Of a stretch of 64,000 nt of DNA, positions 63,706 through 64,000 are shown piece after piece (the stretch's first letter is position 1; each line of letters opens with the position of its first letter). The notes beneath the pieces are model-generated. The model saw nothing but the letters and a program-made list of their open reading frames with translations, was not told the DNA's origin and did not search any database. The stretch covers positions 1-64,000 of the forward strand of contig NZ_AP023244.1 of assembly GCF_016756495.1 (NCBI RefSeq), given 5' to 3'. The DNA is from Mesorhizobium sp. 113-3-3 (GTDB lineage: Bacteria; Pseudomonadota; Alphaproteobacteria; Rhizobiales; Rhizobiaceae). A program made the translations under genes and the position numbers.

Positions 63706-64000
63706 ATGATCCTGCCCGGTAGAACTCCACTTCATATTCAGCTCGCCGATATCATTCGGTCTCAGATCGAGAGCGGCGTCTTCAATGCTGGCGATCAGCT
63801 CCCCACCGAGATGGAGTTGATGAAGCAGCACCAACTCAGCAGCAGCACGGTGCGACAGGCGGTGCTTGCCCTTGTCGGTGAAGGCTTACTTTATCGACGC
63901 GCTGGCAAGGGGACGTTCGTTGCCAAGTGTCACATCGATCAGGACCTGCTCACTTTTTCAGGCTTTTCGGAAGAAGCCGTAGCGCGCGGCTTCCGGCCGG
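63706..64000 (+). CDS. GntR-family regulator (HutC-like), second copy, cut by window edge
   Basis: The 98 visible residues closely match the regulator at 52491-53258, with a few changes (for example ILP for IQP at residues 2-4 and CHIDQD for RHIGRD). The winged helix is intact (STVRQAVLALVGEGLLYRR). The match begins at the start codon; the upstream sequence is unrelated and has no copy of the palindromic operator. It probably continues into a UTRA domain beyond the edge. Confidence 0.9.
   Translation, partial: MILPGRTPLHIQLADIIRSQIESGVFNAGDQLPTEMELMKQHQLSSSTVRQAVLALVGEGLLYRRAGKGTFVAKCHIDQDLLTFSGFSEEAVARGFRP

Noticed and set aside
1..64000. CRISPR arrays, rRNA, tRNA, riboswitches or replication origins
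   Set aside because: No regularly spaced repeats, no cloverleaf or rRNA-like sequence and no iteron cluster was seen by eye. Short elements could still be missed without a covariance search.

Overview
This 64 kb window is an accessory, catabolism-rich region, most likely from a plasmid or genomic island of an alphaproteobacterium of the Rhizobiales (Mesorhizobium, Ensifer or Aminobacter-like). That assignment rests on the style of the genes: quaternary-amine and sugar ABC importers, GlxA/LysR/GntR regulators, MttB-like and GcvT/dimethylglycine-dehydrogenase proteins, and IS3, IS110, IS256, IS91 and IS6 elements among gene fragments. No rRNA, tRNA, CRISPR array or replication gene was seen.

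Layout. 1-4.4 kb: sarcosine oxidase soxB-soxD-soxA (soxA runs off the left edge) beside a divergent GlxA/AraC-type regulator. 4.7-7.0 kb: two head-to-head IS3 copies, the first truncated. 7.1-13.8 kb: a TPP-dependent decarboxylase/synthase, a divergent GntR-FCD regulator, a D-2-hydroxyacid dehydrogenase, a GlcD-like FAD oxidase and a class I aminotransferase, a plausible 2-hydroxy/2-oxo/amino acid funnel. 14.1-19.1 kb: a GcvA-type LysR gene divergent from a quaternary-amine ABC importer (ATPase, two permeases, binding protein). 19.2-27.7 kb: methyltransferase, aldo/keto reductase, IS110 transposase, D-amino-acid dehydrogenase, ATP-grasp ligase and decayed fragments. 28.0-34.1 kb: a four-gene minus-strand operon (MttB family, enolase superfamily, dimethylglycine-dehydrogenase/GcvT fusion, class II aldolase) facing its own LysR gene. 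35.2-42.7 kb: a second GlxA regulator, a phytanoyl-CoA-dioxygenase-like gene, a methyltransferase, a proline racemase/hydroxyproline epimerase and a fumarylacetoacetate-hydrolase-like gene. 43.1-57.7 kb: a sugar-type ABC system, with the ATPase at 43.1 kb and the binding protein and permeases at 53.4-56.5 kb, plus nucleoside-hydrolase-like, SMP-30 lactonase, enolase-superfamily dehydratase, D-2-hydroxyacid dehydrogenase, ComB-like phosphatase, ribokinase-like kinase, GntR-UTRA and class II aldolase genes. 57.9-61 kb: nested IS6, integrase, IS91 and IS3 remnants. 61.4-64 kb: Lrp-type regulator, acetyltransferase, a 42-residue secreted-type peptide and a second copy of the GntR-UTRA gene cut by the right edge.

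The most striking structure is a duplicated regulatory cassette. Copies at 36.5-37.0 kb and 44.1-44.6 kb share one organisation: the first codons of an ABC ATPase, the C-terminus of a sorbitol-dehydrogenase-like enzyme fused to the first codons of the GntR gene, a promoter with a palindromic operator, then the last codons of an ABC permease with a ribosome-binding site. The intact version is the GntR / binding protein / permease locus at 52.5-56.5 kb. The cassettes look like scars in which everything but the control region was removed in both directions, and they now stand before different enzyme genes. A second regularity is that both GcvA-type LysR genes carry a palindrome of the same geometry, TGC(A/G)TAA-N7-TTA(T/C)GCA, next to their start codons.
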